Assembly: GCA_003987775.1 (NCBI GenBank)
Contig: RXJD01000008.1
Span: 1-64,000, forward strand
Reading direction: 5' to 3'
DNA from: Mycobacterium sp.
Lineage (GTDB): Bacteria > Actinomycetota > Actinomycetes > Mycobacteriales > Mycobacteriaceae
DNA: 64,000 nucleotides
Shown piece by piece: positions 63,170 through 64,000 of the stretch. How positions within the stretch are numbered: the stretch's first letter is position 1; every line of letters starts with the position of its first letter. Under the pieces are notes generated by a model, which saw only the letters and a program-made list of their open reading frames with translations, did not search any database and was not told where the DNA came from. Made by a program: the position numbers and the translations under genes.

Positions 63170-64000
63170 ATGCCCGAACAGCTCGGGCCCAAGCTGCTCA
63201 ACTTCGCCACCGACATCGCCGGCAACACCGTCGAGCAGGCCAAGGTCACCGCGTCGATGCCGTTCGTGCACCCGCATGTCTCACTGATGCCCGACGCGCA
63301 CCTGGGCAAGGGGTCGGCGGTCGGAACCGTCATCCCCACCCGCGGCGCGGTCATTCCCGCGGCGGTTGGCGTCGACATCGGCTGCGGCATGGTCGCGGCC
63401 AAGACCCGCTTCACCGAGCAGGACCTGGCCGGCCGGTTTGGCGACTACCGACCCAAGCTGTCGGCACTGCGCCAAGCGGTCGAGGATGCGATCCCGCTCT
63501 CCCCCGGCAACTACAACAAGAGCCTGCAACGGTTCTCGTTCACCGCTCGCAAACACGACGAGCTGCTGAAGCTACAGCAGGACCTCGACGTCGACCTGTC
63601 GCACAGCCCGAAGTGGTTGCAGCAGCTGGGATCTCTCGGCGGCGGCAACCATTTCATCGAACTGTGCCTGGACACCGACGACAACGTCTGGCTGTTTCTG
63701 CACAGCGGCTCCCGCGGCGTCGGCAACAAGATCGCGCAACGGCACATCAAGATCGCCCTGGACCAGTGCACGGCTGACCCATCGATCAGGCTGCCGAACC
63801 GCGACCTGGCGTACCTTCAGGAGGGCACACCCGAATTCGACCGCTACATCAAAGATTTGACGTGGGCTCAGCGCTTCGCCTACCTCAACCGTGCCGAGAT
63901 GATGGACCGGTTCATCCACGTGTTCGCAGAGTGGATCGGGGCTCAGGCACAGCGCGTGGAGATCGCGCGCATCAACACCCACCACAACTACACGGTGCCG
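63170..64000 (+). CDS. rtcB: RtcB-family RNA ligase, 5' part
   Basis: First 277 codons; the gene runs off the window. ATG 63170 follows AGGAG (63159-63163). Motifs: PDAHLGKG, GVDIGCGM (metal-binding Cys72), GSLGGGNHFIEL (His161), LHSGSRGVGN and NTHHNY at the end. RtcB joins 2',3'-cyclic-phosphate (or 3'-phosphate) and 5'-OH RNA ends with GTP and Mn2+, for tRNA or stress-damaged RNA repair. The C-terminal catalytic His is outside the window. It lies beside an initiator tRNA gene but on the other strand. Confidence 0.9.
   Translation, partial: MPEQLGPKLLNFATDIAGNTVEQAKVTASMPFVHPHVSLMPDAHLGKGSAVGTVIPTRGAVIPAAVGVDIGCGMVAAKTRFTEQDLAGRFGDYRPKLSALRQAVEDAIPLSPGNYNKSLQRFSFTARKHDELLKLQQDLDVDLSHSPKWLQQLGSLGGGNHFIELCLDTDDNVWLFLHSGSRGVGNKIAQRHIKIALDQCTADPSIRLPNRDLAYLQEGTPEFDRYIKDLTWAQRFAYLNRAEMMDRFIHVFAEWIGAQAQRVEIARINTHHNYTVP

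Overview
The window comes from a high-GC, slow-growing-type mycobacterium. The clearest sign is the adjacent MPTR-type PPE gene and PE_PGRS gene at 41.6-46.1 kb. F420-type LLM oxidoreductases, a mycothiol-type DinB protein, WS/DGAT acyltransferases, KasA-like synthases and many TetR regulators fit this. I assign no species.

Positions 1-47 kb are ordinary mycobacterial chromosome, densely packed, with many start/stop overlaps. From left to right: a 3' gene fragment; SDR and TetR genes divergent from a phosphotransferase pair; an F420-dependent oxidoreductase; two flavin amine oxidases and an alpha/beta hydrolase; a DUF2652/NTF2 pair; a TrkA-type protein and a K+/H+ antiporter; a four-gene operon headed by a GntR regulator (squalene-type FAD oxidoreductase, SDR, acetoacetate decarboxylase-like) divergent from a bicupin gene; a six-gene minus-strand run (WS/DGAT, DUF1345, NTF2, MFS, a 1380-residue hybrid kinase/phosphatase/anti-sigma protein, STAS). 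Next come a TetR plus amine oxidase pair sharing an operator palindrome; enoyl-CoA hydratase/NTF2 genes divergent from a TetR across a perfect palindrome; a PAP2 protein; a DsbA-like remnant; ctaD; a KasA-like protein that has lost catalytic residues; an Ag85-like esterase; a phosphotransferase/TetR pair; a LuxR-AAA regulator; PPE/PE_PGRS; and another hydrolase.

Positions 47.2-62.9 kb are an integrated element of about 15.7 kb. It sits at the 3' half of the initiator tRNA-Met gene and is flanked by a 44-bp direct repeat (47200-47243 and 62943-62986). Paired TGTTCCCA repeats near both ends look like integrase arm sites. The element carries an integrase, an excisionase-like HTH protein, a Rep-like HTH protein with palindromic iterons inside its gene, a zinc-finger protein, a type I restriction system (hsdR-hsdS-x-vapC-hsdM), a HigBA-type toxin-antitoxin pair with a palindromic operator, an ABC-ATPase/DUF4435-like (OLD or fused PARIS-like) protein, and an AT-richer protein of unknown function with a possible HEPN-like end. 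It reads as a defence island: several anti-phage modules on a mobile backbone without visible capsid or conjugation genes.

After the intact tRNA the chromosome resumes with rtcB, cut by the window edge. The most interesting points are the defence island (above all the ATPase/DUF4435 protein beside a type I RM system), the intragenic iterons, the HsdS with two homologous recognition domains, and the degenerate KasA-like protein.
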